DNA of 64,000 nt from Conchocele bisecta (taxonomy: Eukaryota > Mollusca > Bivalvia > Lucinida > Thyasiridae): positions 57,215,968-57,279,967 of the forward strand of contig CM055273.1 of NCBI GenBank assembly GCA_029237695.1. Reading direction: 5' to 3'. How positions within the stretch are numbered: the stretch's first letter is position 1; every line of letters starts with the position of its first letter. A program made the translations under genes and the position numbers. Below are positions 20,996 to 31,511 of this stretch, in pieces. Below the pieces are notes generated by a model. The model ran no database searches, had not been told where the DNA came from, and worked only from the letters and a program-made list of their open reading frames with translations.

Positions 20996-21044
20996 AATAT
21001 GACTAACCGAATATGACTAACCGAATATGACTAACCGAATAGTA
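20996..21044 (+). repeat. ATGACTAACCGAAT short tandem
   Basis: Fourteen-base units (ATATGACTAACCGA) repeat about three and a half times just before E1, whose 5-bp target TAACC lies in the last unit. Confidence 0.85.
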
Positions 21045-21050
21045 CTAACC

Positions 21051-21286
21051 CAAGGTGTATGATCACGTGGTACTAACAACAACAACAAGTAATGCAATTT
21101 CCAGAATCCATCTAATTCAAAGTACGTATTCTTTTATAGTGTCCGTATTAGTGTCCTCATGAAGATGCGTTTACTGCGCCATATTTCATAAAAATCCGTT
21201 TCATATTAAGGAAAATATCAAATAATACTTCAACACTTTCAACCACTGTTGTTGTTGTTGTTATAACCACGTGATCATGCACCTTG
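21051..21286 (-). mobile_element. Family E MITE, copy 1, internally deleted
   Basis: Termini CAAGGTGTATGATCACGTGG and CCACGTGATCATGCACCTTG. TAACC flanks both ends (21046-21050 and 21287-21291), a 5-bp target duplication. The central hairpin present in full copies is missing. Confidence 0.9.
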
Positions 21287-21585
21287 TAACCGCTACGTAC
21301 GATGCTACGTCGCCAAGAGGTGAAGCGAGTGACACGCCAAGTAAACGGACTGACACCGCGGAATACCTTGCGTTCAGCGTTCACTGTACAGCGTCCGTTG
21401 CGTACTTTCACTGGCAGATGTGCGTTACACACTATGAGACAAAAGTAGCAGACCTTAGCTTAAGACGAATGTCTGTGAATGACGTATGCTAATACTGGCG
21501 TACGCTGTTGGCATATGAATCGCTAGAGTTAGACCCGTAGATGTCAGCATAAAGGACTGCGAAGACTATTCATTGTGTGTCCAGC

Positions 21586-21777
21586 TTAACTCTTCCACCC
21601 CTAACTAAATGACATAGACTGACTCGTGCTAACTTTTGGACGAGTCAACTAATCATATGAGGAGTATTATTTTTAATCTGAACATTCCTGACAAATACTG
21701 TCAATCCTGGTGAGATGGCTCGTTACGAGCCGGCTCATCTGGATCCAGTGTTTTATATGTTGTGTTGAAATGGTTAA
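21586..21777 (+). mobile_element. Family F MITE, copy 3, decayed
   Basis: TTAACTCTTCCACCCCTAAC at the left and TTGAAATGGTTAA at the right. The central hairpin GATGGCTCGTTACGAGCC is well kept while much of the left arm has been lost or changed. Confidence 0.7.
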
Positions 21778-21882
21778 ACGACATATTTTGTACAATTAAA
21801 CATAAATCCGAATATTATCAAATCTGAAGAATGTGACTTCCACATAATAAATATTTAATGTTTTATTTGACTATTTGTTTTC

Positions 21883-22279
21883 CAAGGTGCATGATCACGT
21901 GGTTACAACAACAACAACGTCGCCCACTCCAAAGTAAGTATTATTTTATACTTTCGTTAATATGCAACGGATTTTGATGAAATATGGTGCAGCAAACGCG
22001 TCCTCGTGAGCTGCATTTGGTGGTCTATGGAGTTTGGCACAGACTTATGTCGTTTTTGCGAAGAATCGATTTCCGTGTCGGAGACACGGAAATCGATTCT
22101 TCGCAAAAACGACAGAATTTTAGGCGAAAATACAGAGACCACCAAATGCAGCTTAACAAGACGCGTTTGATGCGCCGTATTTCATCAAAATCCGGTACGT
22201 AATAAGGACACTATAAAAGAATACGTACTTTGAATCGGTACTTGTTGTTGTCGTTAGTGCCACGTGGTAATACACCTTG
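21883..22279 (+). mobile_element. Family E MITE, copy 2
   Basis: Termini CAAGGTGCATGATCACGTGG and CCACGTGGTAATACACCTTG. The centre is a hairpin at about 22053-22107 with ATCGATTTCCGTGTCGGAGA. No 5-bp duplication was visible, so this copy may be recombinant or decayed at one end. Confidence 0.85.
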
Positions 22280-22368
22280 ATTTAAATCCCCTAAATATTT
22301 AACTCTTTGTTGTTGTTGGGTGCGGTTTTCAACGTTCGTTTTGTCGTATACGACAATGCATATTTTAA

Positions 22369-22578
22369 GACTTATGGGATTTGTGGCCAGTGTAGCTCTT
22401 GATCAAATATCACACTCCTGTAGACTGATACTGATCTATTGTGCATGTTACAAGCATAACGGGCGTTTCATCGATGTAATAGCGAGCAGTGCAAATCCTG
22501 ATGCGGATGCACAGGCTTATCTGGATCTGTACTGGTCGCAAAACCCGTAAGCCCCGTTTCTCCAGTCACAGTGACATT
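22369..22578. mobile_element. Family I MITE, copy 1
   Basis: ACTTATGGGATTTGTGGCC on the left and CCCGTAAGCCCCGTTTCTCC then AGTCACAGTGACA on the right form the inverted ends. The interior has CAGTGCAAATCCTGATG and CTTATCTGGATCTGTACTGG as subterminal inverted repeats. The left tip is truncated. Confidence 0.75.
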
Positions 22579-22797
22579 TGTAGAATATCGCAACAACCTG
22601 TCACGCGCTGCATTATTATCTGCACGGACAATGCATGCATTGAATGAAACCGATCGAAACAAAATTAAATTGAATATTAAAAGAAGACAAAATGCAGCTT
22701 TTCTTAATTTTCAAAGAACAGCGTTTGCAAAGCGCGCAGTGACATGCCGAGCTGCACTTGTCATATCCGTACGCTGTTCAAGGCAAACAGTCGGCCA

Positions 22798-23160
22798 TTA
22801 ACCGCTACAATGCTGAATTAAATTTTGTCGTCTTCTGTTTATTTTACAATTTCCATTTTCATCAACAAAAACATAGTTTGGCAGAAGTTTAGAATAATTT
22901 CCGATGGAAATGATTCTAAAGTGCTGCCAGACAATGTTTTATTGAGAATAAAGAAAAAATATGAAACAAGAGCAGAAGACAAATTTCGCTTTTCCATTTT
23001 TATCAACAAACAACATAGTTGTATTTGTATTTCAATTTGTATCAATAAAACATAGTTTGGCAGCACTTTAGAATCATTTCCATTGGAAATGATTCTAAAG
23101 TGCTGCCGGACCACCTTTTTATTGAGAATAAGGCAAAATATGAAACAACAGCAGACGAAA
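22798..23160. mobile_element. Two family H elements in tandem (copies 2 and 3)
   Basis: Starts TTAACCGCTACAATGCTGAA, the mirror of the usual H right end. Two hairpins built on AGAATCATTTCC facing GGAAATGATTCTAAAGTGCT lie at about 22880-22930 and 23059-23107. GCAGAAGACAAATTTCGC and GCAGACGAAAATTTTTG mark two subterminal regions. The right TTAA of the pair is lost where the D half begins. Confidence 0.7.
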
Positions 23161-23172
23161 ATTTTTGTCTTG

Positions 23173-23258
23173 ACTGTGTTAATGTGAAATTTACAGACTA
23201 TCATAATTTTTCACTTACGAACATTTTAGTCGTACGAAGTTTAGTGAAACGGGCCCCC
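23173..23258 (+). mobile_element. Family D right half
   Basis: From CTGTGTTAATGTGAAATTTA through CTTACGAACATTTTAGTCGT to AGTTTAGTGAAACGGGCCCC, the right third of a D element. The left part is absent at the junction with H. Confidence 0.75.
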
Positions 23259-23850
23259 GGTGCCGAGTGCATCACCAGTGATAAACCCGGTTTTGTCAGA
23301 TCGTGGCATTATAGGATTGTTTTGGGAAATTATTGCGTTTCGTATTGAAGAAGCCATGTAATTTAATGACAAAGCAGAACGAGTTAATGTGGCATTCGGG
23401 TTCCACTATAGACACATAAATACAGGGTTTATATATATATGGCTTCGAAACTAGAAAACACTTGTCCGAGAAAATAATTTTGTCATTTTATCTAAATCAA
23501 ATATTTATGTAAATTAAATGTGTTCTTTGCGCTGACTGACGTCTGTCATTGACAGCGCGTTCGGCACTTTTAGAATGCATTGCCAACTGATGCGCCTTTT
23601 GACCATGACTATATACATTGTTGGTGTAAATAGAGCATGTATTTGCCAGATATATTATACGCTATAATTACAACAGATATAAACACAAACATCTGGTCCA
23701 GTACGGGGAGTTTCACTTCCTGGGTGGGGATGGTGAGAGGTAGAGAGGCGGGCACCTGCGGGGATTTAGACAAATTAAAAAATTGAATGTCTAATTCGAT
23801 CCTCTCGGAAATACCTATATTTATATCTAATTCCAGGGGGAGTAAGCAGG
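23259..23850. other. Non-coding stretch, nothing recognised
   Basis: No repeat family or gene recognised. GACTGACGTCTGTCATTGAC near 23532 has weak dyad symmetry. Confidence 0.45.
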
Positions 23851-24096
23851 TAATACTTATCTAGCAAAGTATACTTTGAGGGAGAACTTTTCAATTTACA
23901 GACAAATGTATTAATTTTTATTATACTGAATTTATTACATTATCACAGCCGTTTTGGCTGTGATAATGTAATACATTCAGTATAATATGTATGCATACTT
24001 TTAATCATCAAATATATGCAGTCGTTAATTCTATATGAAATACATGGATTACTCCCTCAAAGTATACTTTGCTAGATAAGAATACTTTGCAATTGT
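23851..24096. mobile_element. Family A MITE, copy 3, tips lost
   Basis: Keeps the AAGTATACTTTGAGGGAGAA region, the central hairpin near 23930-23985 and TACTCCCTCAAAGTATAC. The outer CAGTAGCCTATTTCA ends are missing on both sides. Confidence 0.85.
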
Positions 24097-24186
24097 GTTG
24101 ACACATAGCCGCCCGCATTAAATTCTACCCAGATTATCAACGTTTCTAACGTACATAGACAATGCCAACTCGCAAATGAAGCAATT

Positions 24187-24290
24187 TGATTGGCTGAGCC
24201 TGCGCCTGAGCTTGAGTTCAGGCGCAGGCTCAGCCAATCAAGCTGCTTGATTACAAGAACAAAGTATTCAAGTGATTCGAAATAATGAAA
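24187..24290. repeat. Family Y hairpin with AT-rich tail
   Basis: Arms TGATTGGCTGAGCCTGCGCC and its complement span 24187-24240. The tail GCTTGATTACAAGAACAAAG followed by TATTCAAG resembles, in reverse, the direct repeats at 44280-44520. Confidence 0.7.
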
Positions 24291-25000
24291 TTAGTTCGGG
24301 CGGTAGTGTACGGCTAACTAATCAAATATGCCGAATTCAGTTGAGTTTTGGGATATGTCTAATTCCTACATCTCTGGTTATTTATTGCAGTCTTTGATTG
24401 CAGTTTATTATTACAGTCTAGTTCCCGTGTATGACCACGCATCACATTCTATCACCGGGCCACTATGCAGATTTGATTACAAACAGCGAAAGTGAATTTA
24501 ACCCGACTGGCATCTGGATGGGAACCGGAAACACGCTCAGCATATGCGTAAACCGACACACGTGAGTGAATTAATGGATCTACTCAGTGTGATAGATTCC
24601 AACCTGCGATCAGTGTTTACACTGTAAAAGATAACGGTCTGATCCTTCATTAGTTTTCATCTCGCCTGAATGTTATGTATGTAACGCAGGGCGACTTGAA
24701 AGTCAGACAGAACATTCGGGCTAGCTTTCATCTGGCATGTGAATGGCACCGTAATATGTGGATGTGACTAGAGAAATGGGGCTTTTGGGATTTGGGACCT
24801 CTAGAAAGAGGTTTACATTCTGGATACTAGTTGGGTTAAAATTAAAGAGAATTAAAACAGTAACCAGCGGTTGCAGAACAAAAACGTCACATTTGTTCGG
24901 GTAACATATTCCACTGTTTGATCTACGTTTTGATGCCGACGAACCGTTGGAAAATAGGAACATCGTTTTTTCGCAATAAAATCAATATTAGTTAGAATTT
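24291..25000. other. Non-coding stretch, nothing recognised
   Basis: GAATGTTATGTATGTAACG and AGAACATTCGGGCTAGC near 24668-24727 are suggestive of a small decayed inverted repeat. No gene. Confidence 0.4.
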
Positions 25001-25120
25001 CATCAAATAACTTTTTTGGGGAGCGTGTTTTTTTCTGTTTTTGATGAACAAGTACTTACATTGAAATATGTTTTAGATTTACTAAAAGTTCGTCGGCAGC
25101 AAAACGTGGAACAAACAGTA
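25001..25120. mobile_element. Family J fragment
   Basis: TAGAATTTCATCAAATAAC upstream, and AAAGTTCGTCGGCAGC then AAAACGTGGAACAAACAGTA at the right, match the right end of J4 and J5. The rest of the element is absent. Confidence 0.6.
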
Positions 25121-25269
25121 ATATTTTAACAAACACATATTTCTGGGTTTTTTTTTTCAGGCGACTATAATTGGGTTCAGAAATACTATGTATATCTGTA
25201 ATTAAATTATTTTATGTTTTATCACTAGCTGTGCATGTATGAGAGAGTCTCTTTAACATTCACATCACT

Positions 25270-25480
25270 CCACCATACAATACAACTGAACATTACGCAT
25301 TTTGCAGTTACTGTCACTGATGGTCAGTATGTTGGTGTCAATCATTATTTTGAATTGTAACAGTTGTATTGTATGGTGGTGTCCACCACCATACACTACA
25401 ACTGTTACAATTCAAATCACGCATTTTGCAGTTACTGTCACAGATGAGTTTGAACAGATGGTCGTCAGTATGTTGGTGTC
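25270..25480. repeat. CACCATACA hairpin with duplicated flanks
   Basis: A hairpin at 25349-25417 has arms GAATTGTAACAGTTGTATTG. On each side, ACGCATTTTGCAGTTACTGT and GTCAGTATGTTGGTGTCA recur as direct repeats (25295-25339 and 25422-25480). It looks like an element duplicated in tandem with one copy inverted. Confidence 0.7.
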
Positions 25481-25885
25481 ATATTGGTATTTTAGTGGAC
25501 GTTTAGTAGATTTGTGTGGATGTCGTTGGTTTTGGGTAATTTACATATTTTTCTGCAACTACTAATGCTCAATCATTATTTTGGCGGACTTTTAAGCGAT
25601 TTTGGTGGATGTCGTTGGCTTTGAGTAATTTACATAGTTTTGTGCAACTATTAATGCTCAATCATTACACACGATAGAAATCGTCAATTATCTACACATT
25701 CACCGTTCCGAACTTCGGAACCCTTGTATACTGTAAAAAATACCCACAAAGGAATTACCGTACGTATACGTGTAACTCACGGGAGGTGACGTAAATTGTA
25801 TGTGGGTAACAATGCACCCAAACCACCAGATATACAGAAATAACCCATAAAACAATAAAATATAAACCGTTCTTCAAGAAGCTGT
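25440..25885 (-). mobile_element. Family R repeat, copy 2
   Basis: Reverse complement of R1 and R3: CACACGATAGAAATCG, GTGACGTAAATTGTATG and AACCGTTCTTCAAGAA. It has an internal duplication of TGGATGTCGTTGG through TAATGCTCAATCATTA at about 25517-25577 and 25604-25667. Confidence 0.75.
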
Positions 25886-25896
25886 GGTTACTGTAT

Positions 25897-26203
25897 TTGT
25901 AGCCGATTTCACCAAAATTGCAAAGTATACTTATCTTACTAAGTACACTTTGAGGGAGAAATGTTCAATGTAAGTATATTTTCTTTAAATGTTTATTATA
26001 CTGAATTTATTACATTATCACAGCCATTATGGCTGTGATAATGTAATAAATTCAGTATTATAATTCTGCATACTTTTAATCAAATATATATAGTCGTTAG
26101 ATCTATACGAAATAATGCAGCTTGGGAAAAGTAAATGATTACTCCATCAAAGTGCACTTTGCTAGATAAGTATACGTTGCAATGTTGGTGAAATATGCTA
26201 CTG
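25897..26203. mobile_element. Family A MITE, copy 4
   Basis: TTGTAGCCGATTTCACC and GGTGAAATATGCTACTG at the ends, a central hairpin near 25997-26060. It starts about 12 bp after the end of R2. Confidence 0.85.
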
Positions 26204-26760
26204 CTATTGATAGGAGTTTCCGCCAAATCTGGTAATAACAATGAATTACAATTCAATATAGTTTATCATTACTCCAGCTCGCATGAGAATTCGAACTTTT
26301 GTCTCGCTAACGACATGACCCGAACGCACTAATTGGGGACACGTGCATTCTATGACACATATAACGTGTTCTGTCGAGTGAAAAAATCTCTAATCGATAC
26401 CCAGCCATACTATATCACACACCGATAAGCTGATGGGTGCTATAGGAGGCCTCAAATTATAGGTTACCATACCTGCATAGATTCTCCTATATTTGGAGCA
26501 CATTTTTGGAGCCTGAATAAATGCAACATTTGTCAAAATTCGGAAATATAAACCAGACCGACGACCATCGGCCTGCTTCTTTACTGGGCTATATATCCCG
26601 GGTATGGAAGGTGTTCGAGCCAATTCCCACCCTTAAATATAAGCCGAATGAATGAATGAGTGAAAAAAAGTCCACTTAAAGACACAGTGTACCTGGTGAT
26701 AACTGAACTGTTCAATATAATTATGCGTTTTCGTTTTAATGAGTCAGATGACCTGATTTA
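26204..26760. other. Non-coding stretch, nothing recognised
   Basis: No repeat recognised. A 77-codon minus-strand open frame at 26390-26623 has no domain I recognise. Confidence 0.4.
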
Positions 26761-26761
26761 C

Positions 26762-26893
26762 ATGTTTATCAACAAATGCATGGCTTGGCAGCAGTTTAGA
26801 ATCATTTCCAATGGAAATGATTCTAAACTGCTGCCAAACCATGTTTCTTTTATTGAGAATAAAGACGGAATACGAAACAACAGAAGACGATAA
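26762..26893. mobile_element. Family H core, copy 4
   Basis: Hairpin GGCAGCAGTTTAGAATCATT facing its complement, followed by TTTTATTGAGAATAAAGACG and ACAGAAGACGATAATG. Both TTAA termini are missing. Confidence 0.75.
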
Positions 26894-26970
26894 TGTTCGT
26901 CCCTCTTGTCCAAATAATTAAAATTCAGTGGGAGTAACGCTCACATACATTCGATGAGAGAACTAACTAA

Positions 26971-27163
26971 ACTTTGAAACCTCTCAAAGCCGGAGGTCCC
27001 CAGGGTGTCCGGTTTAGAGATGTTTTACTGTAAATCAGGCATTGTATCACTCTGAGCCATAGCTGTGTGTTGTGCGATCATGAACAGACAGTATCACCAG
27101 AGATAAATGACCAAGAAACTCACAACTGTTTTCTTGGTGTCCGGTTTATAGAGATTACACTGT
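26971..27163. mobile_element. Family C MITE, copy 5
   Basis: The inner hairpin comes first (GAAACCTCTCAAAGCCGG to CCGGTTTAGAGATGTTTTAC), then a ~110-bp spacer, then a single outer repeat GTGTCCGGTTTATAGAGATT. The same three-terminus layout as C4 in the other orientation. Confidence 0.8.
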
Positions 27164-27620
27164 ATAACGTGTTCTGTGGAATGAGCAAAGGTCCTATTTC
27201 AAAGGCGTTGTGTCCCTGGTGATCTCAGATAGTCAATATGTACCTTTTTCGTTTTATTTGCCGTATGACCTATAACAACCAAAAGCAAAAGTTATTTGCA
27301 ATCTGCAAGCAATTTCAATGAATTATCACTTCATTCCACAGTGTTCTATAACATACTGTGATCAACACGGGCGATAATTTGACAACGTATTTTCACCTTG
27401 CTGTACCGGTAAACACAATTTGTGAATATTAACACAATATATAAAGACGGTGGGTGTGAATTGTAGCCAACATGTGACGTCATTTACGGTATAGTCGTGA
27501 TTTTCCTGATCGATATCGGTAAAGCGATAAGGTAGGTTTCATCAGAGTCGGTATCCCGTATTGTTTGCTGAAATCATCAGCACCCAATTTATTCAGCAAA
27601 TAAACCAGCTAATAAATGCA
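27164..27620. other. Non-coding stretch, nothing recognised
   Basis: AT-rich; no repeat family and no supported gene. Confidence 0.45.
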
Positions 27621-27623
27621 TTT

Positions 27624-27901
27624 ATTCTGTCAACACAGTGCGTATGTGCCGTGAAACATGGTGCCGTGAAACATGTTTTTGATATCCTGAAAATACGACC
27701 TAATCATTGCGTATGAATATGTGCGGTGGCTGGGGTTATTTCTTTGCATTTTAAAGGAAATTTTATGTGTTGACGGGATAAATAGAATGGTAGGTTAGTG
27801 CCGTGAATGGGAAAAATAACTCGGCAGAGCCTCGCCCATCCCGTTTCCTAAGCCTTGCCAGATATGTTTTCCCATTCACGGCACTAACCTACTATTCTCC
27901 A
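27624..27901 (+). mobile_element. Family B element, copy 3
   Basis: Start ATTCTGTCAACACAGTGCG, internal GTGTTGACGGGAT near 27766-27779, then an asymmetric hairpin (left arm partly deleted after GGGAAAAATAAC), ending CTACTATTCTCC. A short deletion removes part of the 5' domain after GTGCGGTGGC. Confidence 0.85.
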
Positions 27902-27939
27902 TGTACTTAGAAAAACTTTGCTTCATTTCTGTACATCCT

Positions 27940-28042
27940 GAAAATATCAACATGGCTCGAACAGATTAGTACTTACTGTCTGTTTCACGAAAATATCAAC
28001 ATGGGCGCTCGAACAGATTAGTACTTACTGTCTGTTTCACGA
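27940..28042 (+). repeat. 50-53 bp direct duplication
   Basis: GAAAATATCAACATGG followed by CTCGAACAGATTAGTACTTA and CTGTCTGTTTCAC occurs at 27940-27989 and 27990-28042; the second unit has an extra GCG. The duplication includes the left terminus of J3. Confidence 0.85.
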
Positions 28043-28522
28043 AAACTCACACGATATATAAGCAACGCAAAAATATATATGTTTCGATAATATTAAATGT
28101 TATCAACATTTAAGAGTGAGCCTTCCTTTTATTTCGTGAAATTCGGTCCAATATTGATTTTATTGCGAAAATAAATCCCCATGTTTAAATCCGAGTAAAG
28201 ATGTATATGGGGATTTAATATTGGGAAACTTTCATAATTTCAGAAATAGTGGACCGATTTTCAAAATGTTTGCTTTGTTAGATCATTTCCAAACTATATA
28301 GCCGGGTTTTGGAGTCAATTTCCAAAGTTTTTGACTTCTCCACGAGCTACACCTCATTTTCCCCCATGTTAAATTCCCATAGACAAATCATATTTTCGTA
28401 ATAAAATCAGTATTTGACCAAATTTCACGAAATAAACAGAAGGCTCATTCTTAAATTTTTATAAAATTTAATATTATCGAAACAAATTTTGTTTTTGCAT
28501 TGTTTATATGACCGTAGCAGAA
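28027..28522. mobile_element. Family J MITE, copy 3
   Basis: Starts ACTGTCTGTTTCACG; TATTTCGTGAAATTCGGTCC, TAGATCATTTCCAAACT, CCCCCATGTTAAATTCCC and AATTTCACGAAATAAAC follow in the J order. The right terminus ends early at TGACCGTAGCAGAAC. Confidence 0.75.
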
Positions 28523-28577
28523 CAAATAAAAATAAACTATGGCAGAGAGACATGGCATGCTAGTCTACATAGTACTA

Positions 28578-28791
28578 CATTAGAACCTCTCTAAACCGGA
28601 CACCCATCCAATCTTTGTCTGCTTAATTATATGTGTTTATTCTCATCTCTCACCGTTAATAACGCCTGTTCATGATCGCAAACCACATACACCTGTTTTG
28701 CGGTGCCCATATGCCTGATTCACAATGGAACCTCTCTAAACCGGACACCCTGGGGACGTCCCGGCGTGTCCGGTTTAGAGATGTTCCGCTG
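28578..28791. mobile_element. Family C MITE, copy 6
   Basis: Outer repeat CATTAGAACCTCTCTAAACC, a spacer containing ATGCCTGATTCACAATGG, then the inner hairpin with CCCTGGGGACGTCCCGGCG, ending GATGTTCCGCTG. TA flanks are visible on both sides. Confidence 0.85.
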
Positions 28792-28805
28792 TATAACCAC
28801 AAAAC

Positions 28806-28914
28806 ACTGCGGTTCGCTGATGATACGGCGAACAGTGCAGACCCAGGCCAGACTGCGCGGATGCGCAGTCTGGTCTGGGTCTACACTGGTCGCTGAAACA
28901 AAATTCCCCTGTGT
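28806..28914. mobile_element. Family I core, copy 2
   Basis: CAGTGCAGACCCAGGCCAGA with CTGCGCGGATGCGCAG at the centre and TCTGGTCTGGGTCTACACTG on the right: the inner hairpin of the I family without its outer tips. It abuts the C6 right end. Confidence 0.7.
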
Positions 28915-29112
28915 TAGTTTATGTTTTACTGAGTATGATCATGGGTTGTGATTGCTAATGATAGATATCCAATTATGCGGTTAAGGGTCCCGAACTGTTT
29001 ATACAAACAAAAACAACGGTTTTGTTGACAGTATAGCTGGTCACACAGAGATAGGCGCCCATGTGTTTTGTTTATATACGGGTATGATTTCTCCGTCACC
29101 CATACACACATC

Positions 29113-29354
29113 CGGGGCACGTTTCACTAAAGTTCGTACGACCAAAATGTTCGTAAGTGCAAAATTATGATAGTTTGTAAATTTCACAGTAACACTGTTT
29201 TCTTGTAAACAATTATTGGATTTACATTTATTGAGCATATGCTGCATATGCAGCATATGCTCAATAAATGTAAATCCATGAATTAAATTTCCAGACCATC
29301 CTAAATTTGCGCTTGCGAACATTTTAGTCGTACGAAGTTTAGTGAAACGGACCC
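29113..29354 (-). mobile_element. Family D MITE, copy 2
   Basis: Ends GGGGCACGTTTCACTAAAG and AGTTTAGTGAAACGGACCC. The centre at 29217-29279 is a 63-bp hairpin GGATTTACATTTATTGAGC with GCATATGCAGCATATGC. The arms between tip and centre are unlike each other, so orientation can be assigned. Confidence 0.9.
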
Positions 29355-30182
29355 TGGTATGGACTTGTCCTACGTCGATTGCAGAACATTTACAAAAAAA
29401 TATATTTTGAAAAATATATACCATGTACATCATACACAACTTAAATTCACGTATGATTGTCTTCCCCGTCGTTTGTGGGGTGTGGTTTTGGTGTGGGTAC
29501 AAAGGGTACAGACGGATAATTAGACAGCAGTAATTTACCAGAGATAAGAATTAGACAGCAATGATAGTCCGTGTATGTGGATATTAGATGTCCACAATGC
29601 ATTCCATCATCTCTGTGATACATTATACATGTATATACAGTGGAACAATTCTAAACAGAACACCAATACAACATATGTGATCTTATTTTTGATAGCTTCC
29701 TTAATTTGTTTAATGTCTTCCTTAATTTGTTTATTGTATGTTCACGATTGATATTTTTTTTATGTACGTACATTGTACAAAGATACTGTTTTATCACATT
29801 TAAATACAAATGTTTATTCAGGTAACGCATTTTATTAACATAAATAATAAAAAATTGTCCTGTCTCATTTGCATATAAAATAACCTCATACAACCGCGCG
29901 TGTCTATCAGTAATTTAAAAATGTACTCGTACACTCGTAATGTATAAAACTGATGGAATAGTTACACAATTATACACTTATTTAATTCATATGAAGAAAA
30001 GTTTGTGCCTAATAGACGTGATCCCCAACTTTAAAATACAGACAAGAGAAAACAGAAAATACTTAATATCACCGTTTAGCTACAAAAGGTAAGTTGTAAA
30101 TTAAAACGTTTCAACTGAAAGAAAAGCGAATGGATTAAGGTATATACGTTATACTGTGTGACTCCCCCGATTGTGAATTTGA
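29355..30182. other. AT-rich non-coding stretch
   Basis: TCCTTAATTTGTTTA is duplicated near 29698 and 29720, and AGACAGCARTRAT near 29523 and 29558. No recognised mobile element or gene. Confidence 0.5.
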
Positions 30183-30690
30183 GAATATAAGGTTCGAAAA
30201 TGTCCAGCCGAGGGTTAACGTTTGTCGTGCCCCTCGGGAACTGTTTGAACCCGAAAGCCGTAGGCCACGGGTTAAAACAGTTCCCTCGGGGCACGGCAAA
30301 CGTTTACCCACGGCTGGACATGGTCGAAAGTTATTATTACATTTCGTCGGAAATATCGTGCAATTTCAGCATTTATGCAGTAATTTCGGTACTTTGATAT
30401 TCTGCTCCATCCAAACAGCTGATTTGCACATACATGTTCCGGGGCCGCAGTACACGTCGCGTGATTTAGTCGCATTAATTCAAAAATTCAGTGCGACCGT
30501 TGTGAACTAGTCTAGTGACATAATGGCACGTTCTAGTAACGTCATGACATACGTGCATTACGTAGGATTTGGCTTCGACCCGGAATTAGAATTGTCTATA
30601 GCCATTGTCAAACAGCACGCGCCGTACTTTTGAACACGACTGTGAGCGGTGTCGAACAACGGTAGGCATGTAGCAATATAGATTATAGGG
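30183..30690 (+). mobile_element. Family M element, copy 2
   Basis: Hairpin at 30201-30320 with TGTCCAGCCGAGGGTTAACG and the mirrored CCACGGCTGGACA; GCCGTAGGCCACGGGTT is conserved with M1. The tail keeps TTTCGTCGGAAATATCGTGC, CCGTTGTGAACTAGTC and CGTGCATTACGTAGGA. Unlike M1, no N element follows. Confidence 0.75.
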
Positions 30691-31006
30691 GTTGTGCACG
30701 TGGTTTATGTTGGGTTTGATGGAACTTTTGCCTCACCACCCGCACCCACATTTCACCGAAATCCACGTCATTTATTGTATTGTGTACACGACATTGACAG
30801 ATGGCTAGAAGTGACACAATTGCCAGTCTCGCTCTAATTTAGCACGGGACATACTTCATCCAGACATCCAGACGATATCGACTGGTTTATTAACTACAAT
30901 TTACGAACTAACGTTACTTGCGAAGACGAATTTTCGAAGAATAGTAAATGAGTTATTAGTTATGGAACATGTGCGTCTATTTCACACTATATATTCTTGG
31001 GACCCA
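30691..31006. other. Non-coding stretch, nothing recognised
   Basis: No repeat or gene recognised between M2 and D3. Confidence 0.45.
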
Positions 31007-31247
31007 GGGGGCCGTTTCACTAAACTTCTTACGACTAAAATATTCATAAGTGCATTTAGGATCGTCTGGAAATATCAATTTATGGATTTACATTTATTGA
31101 GCATAGGCTGCATATGCAGCCTATGCTCAATAAATGTAAATCCAATAATAGTTTACAAGAACACGGTGTCAATGTGACATTTACAGACTATCATAATGTT
31201 GTACTTACGAACATTTTAGTCGTTCGAAGTTTAGTGAAACGGCCCCC
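31007..31247 (+). mobile_element. Family D MITE, copy 3
   Basis: Ends GGGGGCCGTTTCACTAAACT and GTTTAGTGAAACGGCCCCC; central hairpin at 31081-31143 around GCTGCATATGCAGC. Confidence 0.9.
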
Positions 31248-31417
31248 AGTTTCACACTGCGGTGAGCTCGAGTATGTCGCACTCCAATAACAAAACCTAA
31301 AAGTCCGTCAGTTATATGAATGTGTTCTTGTCTTTTGCATTCAATTCAGCACATACCACGTGATCGAAAACCAGCGCATTGCACGCAAATATTCGTAACG
31401 GGTGTGTGATACATGTA

Positions 31418-31511
31418 GTTGCGAACGGTAACTCTTGCAATTTACTCCCGTACCGTCAGTAGCTAGCTACGGACGGTACGGGAGTATATTGCAAGAGTTA
31501 CCGTTCGCAAC
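31418..31511. mobile_element. Family K micro-MITE, copy 3
   Basis: Arms GTTGCGAACGGTAACTCTTG and its exact complement, centre CCGTCAGTAGCTAGCTACGG. TA on both sides. The longest and best preserved K copy. Confidence 0.9.

Noticed and set aside
22571..22801. 76-codon plus-strand open frame between I and H elements
   Set aside because: Begins in the I right end and ends at the H TTAA; no recognised domain.
29041..29502. 153-codon minus-strand open frame
   Set aside because: Most of it is the D element at 29113-29354, which is palindromic and occurs elsewhere with stops.
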